NCBI GenBank assembly: GCA_030690415.1
Contig: JAUYGZ010000029.1
Coordinates: 32,953 to 96,952 of the forward strand
Source of the DNA: a bacterium
Lineage (GTDB): Bacteria > Patescibacteriota > Gracilibacteria > JAUYGZ01
Direction of reading: 5' to 3'
Length of the DNA stretch: 64,000 nt
Shown here: positions 7,965 through 15,097 of the stretch, in pieces
Numbering within the stretch: the stretch's first letter is position 1
Layout of the letters: each line of letters starts with the position of its first letter
Translations under genes and position numbers: made by a program
Notes under the pieces: generated by a model
Databases searched by the model: none
What the model was told of the DNA's origin: nothing
The model's input: the letters and a program-made list of their open reading frames with translations, nothing else

Positions 7965-9716
7965 TCAGAATTGGTCTCCGAGGAGCTTTTGGTATTCGCT
8001 GATGTATTCGGGTTTATTTTCTTTGGCCATTTGTTGTCGGAGGGTCTGGAGACGGTTTTTTTTATACTCCTCCCGGAGGGCGTTGCAGAGGTTTATGGCT
8101 TCCTGTTGGAGTTCTTCTGCTGTAAATTCCTGATAGTTTTCATCGGTGTAGAGCTCCAAAAGCTGCAGGCGTGCTTGTATTTCCTGGTTTTCGCTCTTTA
8201 ATTGGGCATTTTTTCCGTCCGATTGATTGTATTGATCAAGCAGGGACTTGTAAAGGGTTTTCTCCGGTTCGCTTTGGACAAAGTCTATTCTAAATGTTTC
8301 ATCGAGTCCGTCAATGGCTTTTGGGTCACTGAGGAGGATTCCGAGGAGGCATTCGGAGCGAGAGAAGGAGGGGTTCTGGTTGCTGGTTTCTGGTTGCTGG
8401 TTTTGAGAGTTGGGAGCTTTGGGACTGTTGGGAGATGAAAATGGGTTTTTTAGTCGGTTTAGCTCCGAAACGAGGCTTTTGATGGAGGTTTCGAGTTCGA
8501 GGGCGAGTTGTTTCAGGTAGTGTTCTTGTTCGATGGAGTTGGGGAGTCGCCGGATGATGGGAAGCAGCTCTTCGGCGATGGTTTTTTTGCCTTCAAGGGT
8601 GTTTTTATCAGTTTTTGAGAAAGCTTTTTCAAATTCGTAATCTATGGCTTTTTTGGCTGATTGAATCGCTTTTTCCCATTCTTCAGGAGAGCTTCGGAGG
8701 CAGTCATCCGGGTCTTTTCCGGAGGGGATAATGATGACCGAGGCGTTAAATCCCAGGCGTTGAGCGATTTCGATGGATCGGCTGGCGGCGCTTTGGCCCG
8801 AGGTGTCCGCGTCGAAGGCGAAGTACAGGTTTTTGGTGAGTCGTCCGAGGAGTTTGACCTGGTTTTCGGTCAGGGCTGTCCCCAGGGACGCGACGGTGTT
8901 GGGAAATCCTTTACTGTGGGCTGTCAGGGCGTCGAAGTAGCCTTCCACGATGATGGCTCGGTCTGTTTCCCGGATACTTTGTTTGGCCCGATGAAAGCAG
9001 TAGAGAGTGTCGCCCTTGTGGTAGGATCTGGTTTCGGGTGAATTCAAATATTTGGCCGCGTCGGGGTCGGGGGAAAGGGTTCGTCCGCCGAAGGCGACCA
9101 GATGGCCCTGGGTATTTTGGATGGGGAAGGTCACGCGGTTGCGAAAGCGGTCGTAGATATTGCTATCGCCCACGTTTTTTTGTGAAGCCAGTCCCGCGTC
9201 GAGGATATCGTTTGGGCTGTAGCTTTTGCTCTTCAGGTACTCTGTCAGGAGGTGAAAAGAGTCTGGGGCGAAGCCGAATTCCCACTGGGCTTGAAGCTTT
9301 TGATCGTAGCCTCGTTCCTCCAGGTACCGGACGGCGGCCGGAGTTTTTTTCAGCTGTTCTCGAAAAAATGATTGGGCTTCGCTGATGATATTCAGGATCT
9401 TTTCCTTTTCTTCCTTGCGCTGTCCTCCGAAGCCCTGTTCTTGGGTTTCCACTCCAGTTTTTTCTCCCAGGGTTCGGACGGCTTCGGGAAAGTCGATGTT
9501 TTCGATTTGCTGGATGAAGGCAAAAATATCGCCGCCTTTCCGGCACCCAAAGCAATAGGCCAGTCCTTTGTCGGGACTAATGATGAAAGAAGGGCTTTTT
9601 TCGTTGTGAAAAGGACAGAGGGCTTTGAAGTTTCGTCCGGATTTCTTCAGATGAACGTACTGGCCGACGAGTTCTTCGATGCTGAGTCGGGATTTGATTT
9701 GTTCTAGGGTATCCAT
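7965..9716 (-). CDS. dnaG: DNA primase
   Basis: The 583-residue protein has the N-terminal CHC2 zinc ribbon (ALCPFHNEKSPSF ... YCFGCRKGGD), the catalytic core and TOPRIM motifs (IIVEGYFDAL, FAFDADTSG), then a C-terminal helicase-interaction region. It makes RNA primers at the replication fork. A Ser/Asn/Pro/Gln-rich linker at about residues 425-447 is encoded by a TGG-TTG-CTGG-type repeat (8376-8440) like the one between the 19371 and 20563 genes, so the linker probably grew from repeat DNA. nrdR lies 6 bases upstream and rpoD downstream. Confidence 0.97.
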   Translation of the reverse strand: MDTLEQIKSRLSIEELVGQYVHLKKSGRNFKALCPFHNEKSPSFIISPDKGLAYCFGCRKGGDIFAFIQQIENIDFPEAVRTLGEKTGVETQEQGFGGQRKEEKEKILNIISEAQSFFREQLKKTPAAVRYLEERGYDQKLQAQWEFGFAPDSFHLLTEYLKSKSYSPNDILDAGLASQKNVGDSNIYDRFRNRVTFPIQNTQGHLVAFGGRTLSPDPDAAKYLNSPETRSYHKGDTLYCFHRAKQSIRETDRAIIVEGYFDALTAHSKGFPNTVASLGTALTENQVKLLGRLTKNLYFAFDADTSGQSAASRSIEIAQRLGFNASVIIIPSGKDPDDCLRSSPEEWEKAIQSAKKAIDYEFEKAFSKTDKNTLEGKKTIAEELLPIIRRLPNSIEQEHYLKQLALELETSIKSLVSELNRLKNPFSSPNSPKAPNSQNQQPETSNQNPSFSRSECLLGILLSDPKAIDGLDETFRIDFVQSEPEKTLYKSLLDQYNQSDGKNAQLKSENQEIQARLQLLELYTDENYQEFTAEELQQEAINLCNALREEYKKNRLQTLRQQMAKENKPEYISEYQKLLGDQF

Positions 9717-9722
9717 ATATTG

Positions 9723-10163
9723 TTATCCAAGCTTCTCAATCAGGTCCTCGAAGCTTTTGATGTCGGAAAATTCCTGATACACGGAGGCGAAGCGAATATA
9801 GGCTACGGGATCTATTTTTTTCAAGCCTTCCAGCACGCCCTGTCCGATCTCCGTGGTGGTGATTTCGTTCTTTTGAGCCCATTGTTCCTCCAGTTTGTTC
9901 AGCATCTCATCGATCTGATTTTTGTTGACCGGTCGTTTGCGACAGGCGTGCCAGATCCCTCGTTCGAGTTTTTCACGGTCGTATTCCTCGCGTGTCTGGT
10001 CTTTTTTGATGGTCATCAGGTTTGTGGCTCGTAGTCGTTCAAAAGTTGTGAAGCGGTTCCCACACTGATCGCATTCCCGTCGTCTTCTGATCGCGTTATT
10101 GTTGTCGGTTAGACGAGAATCGATAACGCTGTTTTTGATGCTGTGGCAATTGGAACACTGCAT
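9723..10163 (-). CDS. nrdR: transcriptional repressor NrdR
   Basis: The 146-residue protein starts with the NrdR zinc ribbon (MQCSNCHSIKNSVIDSR and CDQCGNRFTTFER) and continues with an ATP-cone domain (MTIKKDQTREEYDREKLERG). NrdR senses ATP/dATP and represses ribonucleotide reductase genes through NrdR boxes. No nrd gene lies in this window. It is the first gene of the nrdR-dnaG-rpoD-greA series, an unusual place for the regulator and one that would tie dNTP control to replication and transcription factors. Confidence 0.95.
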   Translation of the reverse strand: MQCSNCHSIKNSVIDSRLTDNNNAIRRRRECDQCGNRFTTFERLRATNLMTIKKDQTREEYDREKLERGIWHACRKRPVNKNQIDEMLNKLEEQWAQKNEITTTEIGQGVLEGLKKIDPVAYIRFASVYQEFSDIKSFEDLIEKLG

Positions 10164-10185
10164 GGGAAGAATGAAGGAGGAGATG

Positions 10186-10220
10186 AAGCCCCGCCCTGCG
10201 GGGTGAAAATGAAGGGGCTT
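10186..10220. repeat. two mutually exclusive hairpins upstream of nrdR
   Basis: An inner hairpin CCCCGC-cct-GCGGGG (10189-10203) and an outer pairing AAGCCCC/GGGGCTT (10186-10192 with 10214-10220) share bases and cannot form together. They sit 23 bases before the nrdR start on the minus strand, a position suited to an attenuator-like switch. They could equally be an unrelated structural repeat. Confidence 0.45.
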
Positions 10221-10284
10221 TTCAGGATTAAGGAGATCCTTTATGATCTCTTGTGCGAATTGACTATACCATAAAATATTCTGA

Positions 10285-10881
10285 ATGATCCCAGAGCAAA
10301 TAAAGCGTTTGATACAGGAGCTGAGTAAGTTGCCGGGGATCGGCCCGAAGTCGGCGGAACGATTAACCTTTTATCTTTTGAAGCGTGAAGGGGCTCATGT
10401 TCAGGCTCTGGCGGACGCAATCGGGGGCCTGAAGAGGGGCATTGTGATCTGTGAGCGTTGCTGCAATATGAGCAGTCAGCGGCTGTGTCAGATTTGCGAC
10501 AGTGTTTCCCGGGAGCAGGGTATGGTCTGTGTAGTCGAAGACCCCATGGACGTGTTTGTGCTCGAAAACACCGGAGCATACAAAGGTCTTTACCACGTTC
10601 TTCATGGAGCTATTTCACCTCTGGATGGGGTGGGGCCGGAACAACTGAAGATTCAGCAGCTCATGGATCGTTTCGATTCCGAATCTATTGAAGAGCTTAT
10701 TTTAGCCACCAATCCAACGGTGACGGGCGAAGCGACCGCTGTTTACCTGACTCGTCAGCTACGACAGAAAAACATTCGCATTACTCATCTCGCTCAGGGT
10801 TTGCCCATGGGAGGAGAGCTGGAGTTTGCGGGGGAAGATACTCTGAAGCGGGCGTTTATGGGGAGGAGGGAGATGGAGTGA
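10285..10881 (+). CDS. recR: recombination mediator RecR
   Basis: The 198-residue protein matches RecR over its length: helix-hairpin-helix (LSKLPGIGPKSAERLTFYLL), a four-cysteine zinc finger (CERCCNMSSQRLCQIC), and a TOPRIM domain (VCVVEDPMDVFVLENTGAYKG; ELILATNPTVTGEATAVYL). RecR forms a ring-like clamp that, with RecO or RecF, loads RecA on gapped DNA. It is divergent from nrdR with about 120 bases between. No recO, dnaX or ybaB is adjacent, although dnaX-recR linkage is common elsewhere. Confidence 0.96.
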   Translation: MIPEQIKRLIQELSKLPGIGPKSAERLTFYLLKREGAHVQALADAIGGLKRGIVICERCCNMSSQRLCQICDSVSREQGMVCVVEDPMDVFVLENTGAYKGLYHVLHGAISPLDGVGPEQLKIQQLMDRFDSESIEELILATNPTVTGEATAVYLTRQLRQKNIRITHLAQGLPMGGELEFAGEDTLKRAFMGRREME

Positions 10882-10888
10882 AGAGGAC

Positions 10889-10916
10889 TTGAAAAAAATG
10901 AAGGATTATTTACAAT
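10889..10916 (+). promoter_or_regulatory. promoter for the 10948 gene
   Basis: TTGAAA (10889-10894) and TACAAT (10911-10916) are separated by 16 bases. Predicted transcription start is about 25 bases before the ATG at 10948. Both hexamers are close to the sigma-70 consensus. Confidence 0.6.
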
Positions 10917-10947
10917 GGGCCCGGTTATTATTCGGTAAATTTTTTTT

Positions 10948-11373
10948 ATGATACAACAGTCTTTGATTGAGGAGCATCCAGTTCCTGAAGCGCAGCAAGC
11001 ATCAGAATCGTGTCTTACTGGAGATCAACTCACGAAGATTTCTAATGGTATGTTCCAGGAAGGATTTGAACCGATCGCAGGTCGTGATGTTCTGACATTT
11101 CAGAGTCCACTTTTTTCTGAAGAAAGCGAAAATCAAGGGCAGTTGGAAATTGTCGTTCAGCTTGGGACATCAGGAATTGTGATATTGAGGCCTTTCTTTT
11201 TAGGAGCTGAGTTACCTTTTAATGTTCCTGTGGATCTCCATGAAGAGAGTGATCTCGTCTTTCAGGTCCAACAACGGTTGAAAGAGCTGGTAGAACTTGC
11301 GAGTAATATTATTCAGTGCAGGTGTGAGCTGAAAATGGTGATGAATGCTGATACAAAAGGTTTACAGGGTTAA
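10948..11373 (+). CDS. hypothetical protein
   Basis: A 141-residue acidic soluble protein. It has no signal peptide or membrane segment. A hydrophobic beta-rich core (QLEIVVQLGTSGIVILRPFF) is followed by a helical segment (VQQRLKELVELASNIIQCRC). No family is recognised. A good promoter (10889-10916) and a T-rich leader precede the ATG, supporting a real, independently expressed gene. Confidence 0.55.
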   Translation: MIQQSLIEEHPVPEAQQASESCLTGDQLTKISNGMFQEGFEPIAGRDVLTFQSPLFSEESENQGQLEIVVQLGTSGIVILRPFFLGAELPFNVPVDLHEESDLVFQVQQRLKELVELASNIIQCRCELKMVMNADTKGLQG

Positions 11374-11424
11374 GATTGCGCTTCGTGATAGGATGGTCAG
11401 GAATAGAATGACTTTCCCTCGCTT

Positions 11425-12426
11425 ATGAATCTTGCTTTTTTTTCGCGGTTTTCGAAACACCGGAAGGTAAATAGTGTGTTTCAGATCCTGTCTCAGATGA
11501 GGAGGCATCCGGTTTTTCGCTGGGCACGTTTCGATGTGTACACACCGACCCTGCATCCGAAGAAGCTCATTCTTCTTTTGGGGCAGGTCCATACGGTTTG
11601 GAAGGGGAAAATAGGGAATCGGGAACGGAGGAAAATCGTGAATTGTCAGGCCAGACTCTGCAGTTATTATGCTTACCTGGAGCAGTTTCATCAGGTTCGG
11701 CAGTTCGGAGGTGAAGGGATTTACGATGGCTTGGAGTCCCGGTTTTACGATCAGGTCAGCTTTGCTTTGTACCAGGAAATGGAAGAGAAGTTGGGGTTTC
11801 ACCGACCCGTTCTCCTGGATCAGATCACGGCTGTCGCGAAAAAAATCCTGAAGGAGTTGGGAGAGGAGTGGCACAAAGTCCTCCTGGATCAGCGGGATCT
11901 TTCGCGTATCCAGCGATTGTCCGCTGCCGTATCCGGGCAGACTTTGTTTAATTTTCTGTCTGAGGGAAGGGTCAGGGTCTATCCCATCGAGGGAGAAGGG
12001 GCTTATCAGCATGTTTTGCAGGGGATTTCCCAGCTGGGCGCACGGATCTCAAAACTGGAAAATACTTCTGAATTCAGAATGGTTCGACAGCGAGGTGGAA
12101 AGTCGAAGTCCGTGAAGGAGTCTGAAGTGATCTTGCAGTACAATGCTCTGGTCAAAGAGTTTAATCAGGTTATCGGAAGTGATCTGCGGGAGAGGGCGAC
12201 CATGGAAATTTTGCGAAAAAAAGCGGAAGAGGATTCGCTGGTCGTTTTCACCATGGGGGTGGGACACCGGAAAAACTATCTTAGACTGGTGGATGAGTAC
12301 CTGAGGGGCAGCGGGGTGGCTTTTGTTTTTGTCACGGCGCCTGAACTGAGGGTGAGCTGGTGGATTGTGATTGTGGTCCCAATGGTGATCTTGGGGGGCT
12401 TGATGTTCCTGGGGTGGTGGTTGTGA
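11425..12426 (+). CDS. tail-anchored protein with faint TraB/TIKI-like motifs
   Basis: The 333-residue protein is soluble except for one C-terminal transmembrane helix (WWIVIVVPMVILGGLMFLGW). Near the N-terminus is LILLLGQVHTVWKG and near the end VVFTMGVGHRKNYLRLVDEYL. Paired G-x-x-H and G-x-G-H motifs flanking a helical middle, with Glu in GGEGIYDGL, recall the TraB/TIKI/ChaN superfamily of metal-dependent hydrolases. This is resemblance by eye and the function is unknown. The catalytic part would face the cytoplasm if it is a tail-anchored protein. Confidence 0.5.
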   Translation: MNLAFFSRFSKHRKVNSVFQILSQMRRHPVFRWARFDVYTPTLHPKKLILLLGQVHTVWKGKIGNRERRKIVNCQARLCSYYAYLEQFHQVRQFGGEGIYDGLESRFYDQVSFALYQEMEEKLGFHRPVLLDQITAVAKKILKELGEEWHKVLLDQRDLSRIQRLSAAVSGQTLFNFLSEGRVRVYPIEGEGAYQHVLQGISQLGARISKLENTSEFRMVRQRGGKSKSVKESEVILQYNALVKEFNQVIGSDLRERATMEILRKKAEEDSLVVFTMGVGHRKNYLRLVDEYLRGSGVAFVFVTAPELRVSWWIVIVVPMVILGGLMFLGWWL

Positions 12427-12428
12427 AT

Positions 12429-12454
12429 GAAAAAAGCGAGGAATACTCCTCGCT
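12429..12454 (-). terminator. rho-independent terminator after rpsR
   Basis: A perfect 8-bp stem AGCGAGGA/TCCTCGCT (12435-12454) with a 4-base loop is followed on the minus strand by six T residues. It ends the rpsF-ssb-rpsR operon. On the plus strand it may also serve the 11425 gene, whose stop is at 12424-12426. Confidence 0.85.
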
Positions 12455-12478
12455 GTTGGTTTTGACACGGGATCTTTT

Positions 12479-12682
12479 TTATCTCACGAAGAAGAGTAGA
12501 CCCATGATACGGGCTTTTTTGATGGCGCTCGTGGCCATTTTTTGCTGGCGGGCGCTGAGGCCGGTGTACCGTCGGGGTTTGATTTTTCCATAGTAGCTCA
12601 CCACATGGCGGAGCAGCATGGGAACGTTTTTGTAATCAACGTAGTTGATTTCGTCAAAGTCGTTACGGGCTGGTTTTTTCAT
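12479..12682 (-). CDS. rpsR: 30S ribosomal protein bS18
   Basis: The 67-residue protein matches bS18 throughout: INYVDYKNVPMLLRHVVSYYG, read as its DYKN core, then GKIKPRRYTGLSARQQK and the C-terminal AIKKARIMGLLFFV. bS18 binds bS6 on the platform of the 30S subunit near helix 22 of 16S rRNA. It is the last gene of the conserved rpsF-ssb-rpsR operon and is followed by a strong terminator. The start follows a pyrimidine-rich leader with no Shine-Dalgarno sequence. Confidence 0.96.
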   Translation of the reverse strand: MKKPARNDFDEINYVDYKNVPMLLRHVVSYYGKIKPRRYTGLSARQQKMATSAIKKARIMGLLFFVR

Positions 12683-12709
12683 AAGGAAGGATTGTTAGGA
12701 AGGTGAGTG

Positions 12710-13159
12710 TTAAAATTCTATGTTTTCATCAGGTTCAGGAACAGGTTCTTCATGGGCTGCCGGAGCAGGCTTTGCACTCGCTTCGTTTTCCATAGTGGCT
12801 GGTATCTCATCATAGTCTTCACCATCCGATTTCTTTTCGAGCATGATCATGTCCTGCACGATGATTTCAGTTTTGTGGCGGCGAATGCCCTCTGGAGTGT
12901 CCCATGCCCGGGTTTTGAGGTATCCCTCGATATAGATCAGTTTGCCTTTCTTCAGGTAGCTGCCGCAGATCTCTGCTAGCCGAGCCCAGGCGACCAGCTC
13001 GTGAAATTCCGCGCTGCTGTGCTTGCTTCCGTCTTTGGCTACCCATTGGCGGTTGGTGGCGATTCCGAAGGTACAGACTTGTTGGCTGTTCGGTGTTTGT
13101 CTCATTTCGGGGTCTCGGGTGAGGTTCCCGATTAATATCACCTTATTGACACTTCTCAT
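12710..13159 (-). CDS. ssb: single-stranded DNA-binding protein
   Basis: The 149-residue protein has the SSB OB-fold (MRSVNKVILIGNLTRDPEMR, LVAWARLAEICGSYLKKGKL, YIEGYLKTRAWDTPEGIRRH), a short acidic/proline-rich tail and a terminal DENIEF peptide. That end resembles the DDDIPF tip by which SSB recruits replication and repair proteins. It coats single-stranded DNA. It lies between rpsF (98 bases upstream) and rpsR (27 bases downstream), the arrangement conserved in most bacteria. Confidence 0.96.
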   Translation of the reverse strand: MRSVNKVILIGNLTRDPEMRQTPNSQQVCTFGIATNRQWVAKDGSKHSSAEFHELVAWARLAEICGSYLKKGKLIYIEGYLKTRAWDTPEGIRRHKTEIIVQDMIMLEKKSDGEDYDEIPATMENEASAKPAPAAHEEPVPEPDENIEF

Positions 13160-13257
13160 CGTAGAGTGAGTAAAAGAGTAATGACAGGGTTCAGGGTAAT
13201 CGCTTCTTCTGTCGTATAAAGGACAATTTCTTGACTCTCTTTTGAATTATGACTTTT

Positions 13258-13887
13258 TTACAATCCCAAATCTTTGTCACTCAGTATGGCATCCAGTCTT
13301 TCATCGAGTGAAGAGCCCTTCGCAGCTTTCTTTTCTTCTTGAGGACTCTCTTTAGCGGGTTCTACCATTTTTGGAGATTCTGTCGGTTTGAGTTTCTCAG
13401 GAGCTGCTGCTTCAGGTTCTTTTTTGGCTCTTATTTCTTTCTCAGGGATAGCTTCTTCGAGTTTCTTCTCAGTTGTCGCTTTGCTGACCCTTTTTTCTTC
13501 CGCTTTCTTTGGTCGTTTTTTCCCTCCTCGTTTTTCCGCTTTTTCTTTCCGAAGCTTGTCCATCTCGGTTTCGAGCTCTTTCAGGGTGAAGGGCTTGTAG
13601 TCATCCGGAACCTGCATAATGAGATGGCGGACCAGGTTGGGGTAGAGCTTGAGGTTTTCTTCAAGTTCTTTGATTTCTTCACCATCCACGAGGAAATTCC
13701 ACACGGCGTAGTATCCTTTCCTCTGATTTTTGATGGGGTACGCAAAATCTCGCATTCCCCAGATTTCTTCGAAGACGATTTCTTTTCCGAGCTGTTCTTT
13801 GAGGCCTTTGAGGCGCTCTTTGATTTCAGGGTCGGCTATGGTGCTGCTGATGATGACCATCAGCTCATATTTTTTCTTCATTTCCAT
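13258..13887 (-). CDS. rpsF: 30S ribosomal protein bS6 with long charged C-terminal tail
   Basis: Residues 1-105 are typical bS6 (KKYELMVIISSTIADPEI, GMRDFAYPIKNQRKGYYAVW, LKLYPNLVRHLIMQV). The remaining 105 residues form a low-complexity tail rich in Lys, Glu, Ala and Pro, doubling the usual length of about 95-100. The tail is probably disordered and lies on the subunit surface; its role is unknown. The gene heads the rpsF-ssb-rpsR operon, has a TTGACA promoter at 13959-13987, and a leader structure at 13901-13940 may provide feedback by the bS6:bS18 complex. Confidence 0.93.
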   Translation of the reverse strand: MEMKKKYELMVIISSTIADPEIKERLKGLKEQLGKEIVFEEIWGMRDFAYPIKNQRKGYYAVWNFLVDGEEIKELEENLKLYPNLVRHLIMQVPDDYKPFTLKELETEMDKLRKEKAEKRGGKKRPKKAEEKRVSKATTEKKLEEAIPEKEIRAKKEPEAAAPEKLKPTESPKMVEPAKESPQEEKKAAKGSSLDERLDAILSDKDLGL

Positions 13888-13900
13888 GGGGTTAAGGAAT

Positions 13901-13940
13901 GATCTTGATATGCCCCGATGGGTCGGGGAGCCACAAGACC
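13901..13940 (-). promoter_or_regulatory. structured rpsF leader, candidate bS6:bS18 autoregulatory RNA
   Basis: On the minus strand a 7-bp outer stem (GGTCTTG with CAAGATC, one G-T pair) encloses a 5-by-5 internal loop (TGGCT/CATAT) and a perfect 6-bp inner stem CCCCGA/TCGGGG with loop CCCA. It ends 13 bases before the rpsF ATG. Many bacteria control this operon through a bS6:bS18-binding mRNA element, and placement fits; homology of this particular structure is inferred. Confidence 0.5.
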
Positions 13941-13958
13941 GAAAACGAAGGCTTACAC

Positions 13959-13987
13959 ACGGTAAAGGAAATTTTTTTTGCTGTCAA
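13959..13987 (-). promoter_or_regulatory. promoter of the rpsF operon
   Basis: On the minus strand a perfect TTGACA (13982-13987) is followed after 17 bases by TACCGT (13959-13964), a weak -10. It lies directly upstream of the rpsF leader structure. Confidence 0.5.
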
Positions 13988-14031
13988 ACTTGATTGAATA
14001 ACAATAATTAGTTTATTGCAAGTCAGCTGGG

Positions 14032-14060
14032 TTGAAGTGCTTATAAAACTAGGCAATACT
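14032..14060 (+). promoter_or_regulatory. promoter of the DHH phosphoesterase gene
   Basis: TTGAAG (14032-14037) and AATACT (14055-14060) are 17 bases apart. The predicted start is about 26 bases before the ATG at 14093, with a pyrimidine-rich end to the leader. Confidence 0.45.
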
Positions 14061-14092
14061 CAGCCTCTTGTAGCAATTGGTTTTTACTCTCC

Positions 14093-15058
14093 ATGATTCA
14101 GCTCGATCAAGCCCTTGTAGACCAGATTCGGCAAAAGATTATCGCTGCCCGCAAGATTCTTTTGATTTCTCACAAAAATCCCGATGGGGATACCTTAGGC
14201 GCCGCTCTAGGAATGTATTGGTATCTCGATGGTTTGGGGAAGGATGTGGTGGTGGGCTGCTTTAATGCTGCCGCGGAGTCCTTGTCTTTTTTACCGGGGG
14301 CGGATCGGATGATTCATGATATTGATGATCGTCAGTATGATCTGGTGATGAGTTTCGATACGGCTGACCCGAAGCTGAGTGGGTTTTTGACTGATAAGCC
14401 GGAGATTTATAGTCGTAGAGATCGGCATATCAATATCGATCATCACGCCTCCAATCAAATGTACGGGGGTATTAACCTGGTGGTGACCAATTCAGCTTCG
14501 ACGACTCAGGTCTTATACTATCTCTTCACGGAGTTTGGGGCCATTTTTACTCGTGAAATTGCGACTTGTCTCCTCACGGGTCTATATACGGATACGGGAT
14601 CTTTTATGCATCAGAATACCAATGCCGAGACGCTTCGGGTGGGTGGAGCCTTGCTTCGCTACGGTGCTGATCTGGCTTCGATCTCGAAGCAGTTTTTTAA
14701 CACCAAACCGGTCAATCAGTTGAGACTCTGGGGGAGGGTTCTGAATCGAGCTCAGCGGACTTCCGATGAGGTGATTATTTCAGCCATTACTTACGAGGAC
14801 ATGGTGGAGCTGGGGGCGGATAAGGATTATTTGTCAGGGGCCATTGAGTTTCTCAAGTATGTGCCGGGAATTCGGTATGCAAAGATTCTTTCTGAAGAAG
14901 AGGGGGGGAAGGTGAAGGGTTCTCTTCGGACGATTCGAGATGATGTGAATGTTTCGGAGATTGCCTCTGAATTTGGAGGAGGAGGGCATGTGAAGGCGGC
15001 AGGGTTTACGATCCCGGGGAAGCTTGAAAGAGAGGTGCAGTGGAAGGTGGTGGAGTAG
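14093..15058 (+). CDS. DHH/DHHA1 phosphoesterase, NrnA-like
   Basis: The 321-residue protein has the DHH superfamily motifs in order: SHKNPDGDTLGAALGM (motif I with DGD), MSFDTADP (motif II), NIDHHASN (the DHH triad) and GLYTDTGSF (motif IV). The C-terminal DHHA1 signature SEFGGGGHVKAAGFTI follows. NrnA-type enzymes degrade nanoRNAs and pAp, and related members hydrolyse c-di-AMP. Sequence alone does not separate these roles. No RecJ-like extra domains or GdpP-type membrane segments are present. Confidence 0.88.
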   Translation: MIQLDQALVDQIRQKIIAARKILLISHKNPDGDTLGAALGMYWYLDGLGKDVVVGCFNAAAESLSFLPGADRMIHDIDDRQYDLVMSFDTADPKLSGFLTDKPEIYSRRDRHINIDHHASNQMYGGINLVVTNSASTTQVLYYLFTEFGAIFTREIATCLLTGLYTDTGSFMHQNTNAETLRVGGALLRYGADLASISKQFFNTKPVNQLRLWGRVLNRAQRTSDEVIISAITYEDMVELGADKDYLSGAIEFLKYVPGIRYAKILSEEEGGKVKGSLRTIRDDVNVSEIASEFGGGGHVKAAGFTIPGKLEREVQWKVVE

Positions 15059-15097
15059 AGAAGTGAGGAGTTAGGAGATGGGAGTTTGGAGGTTGGA

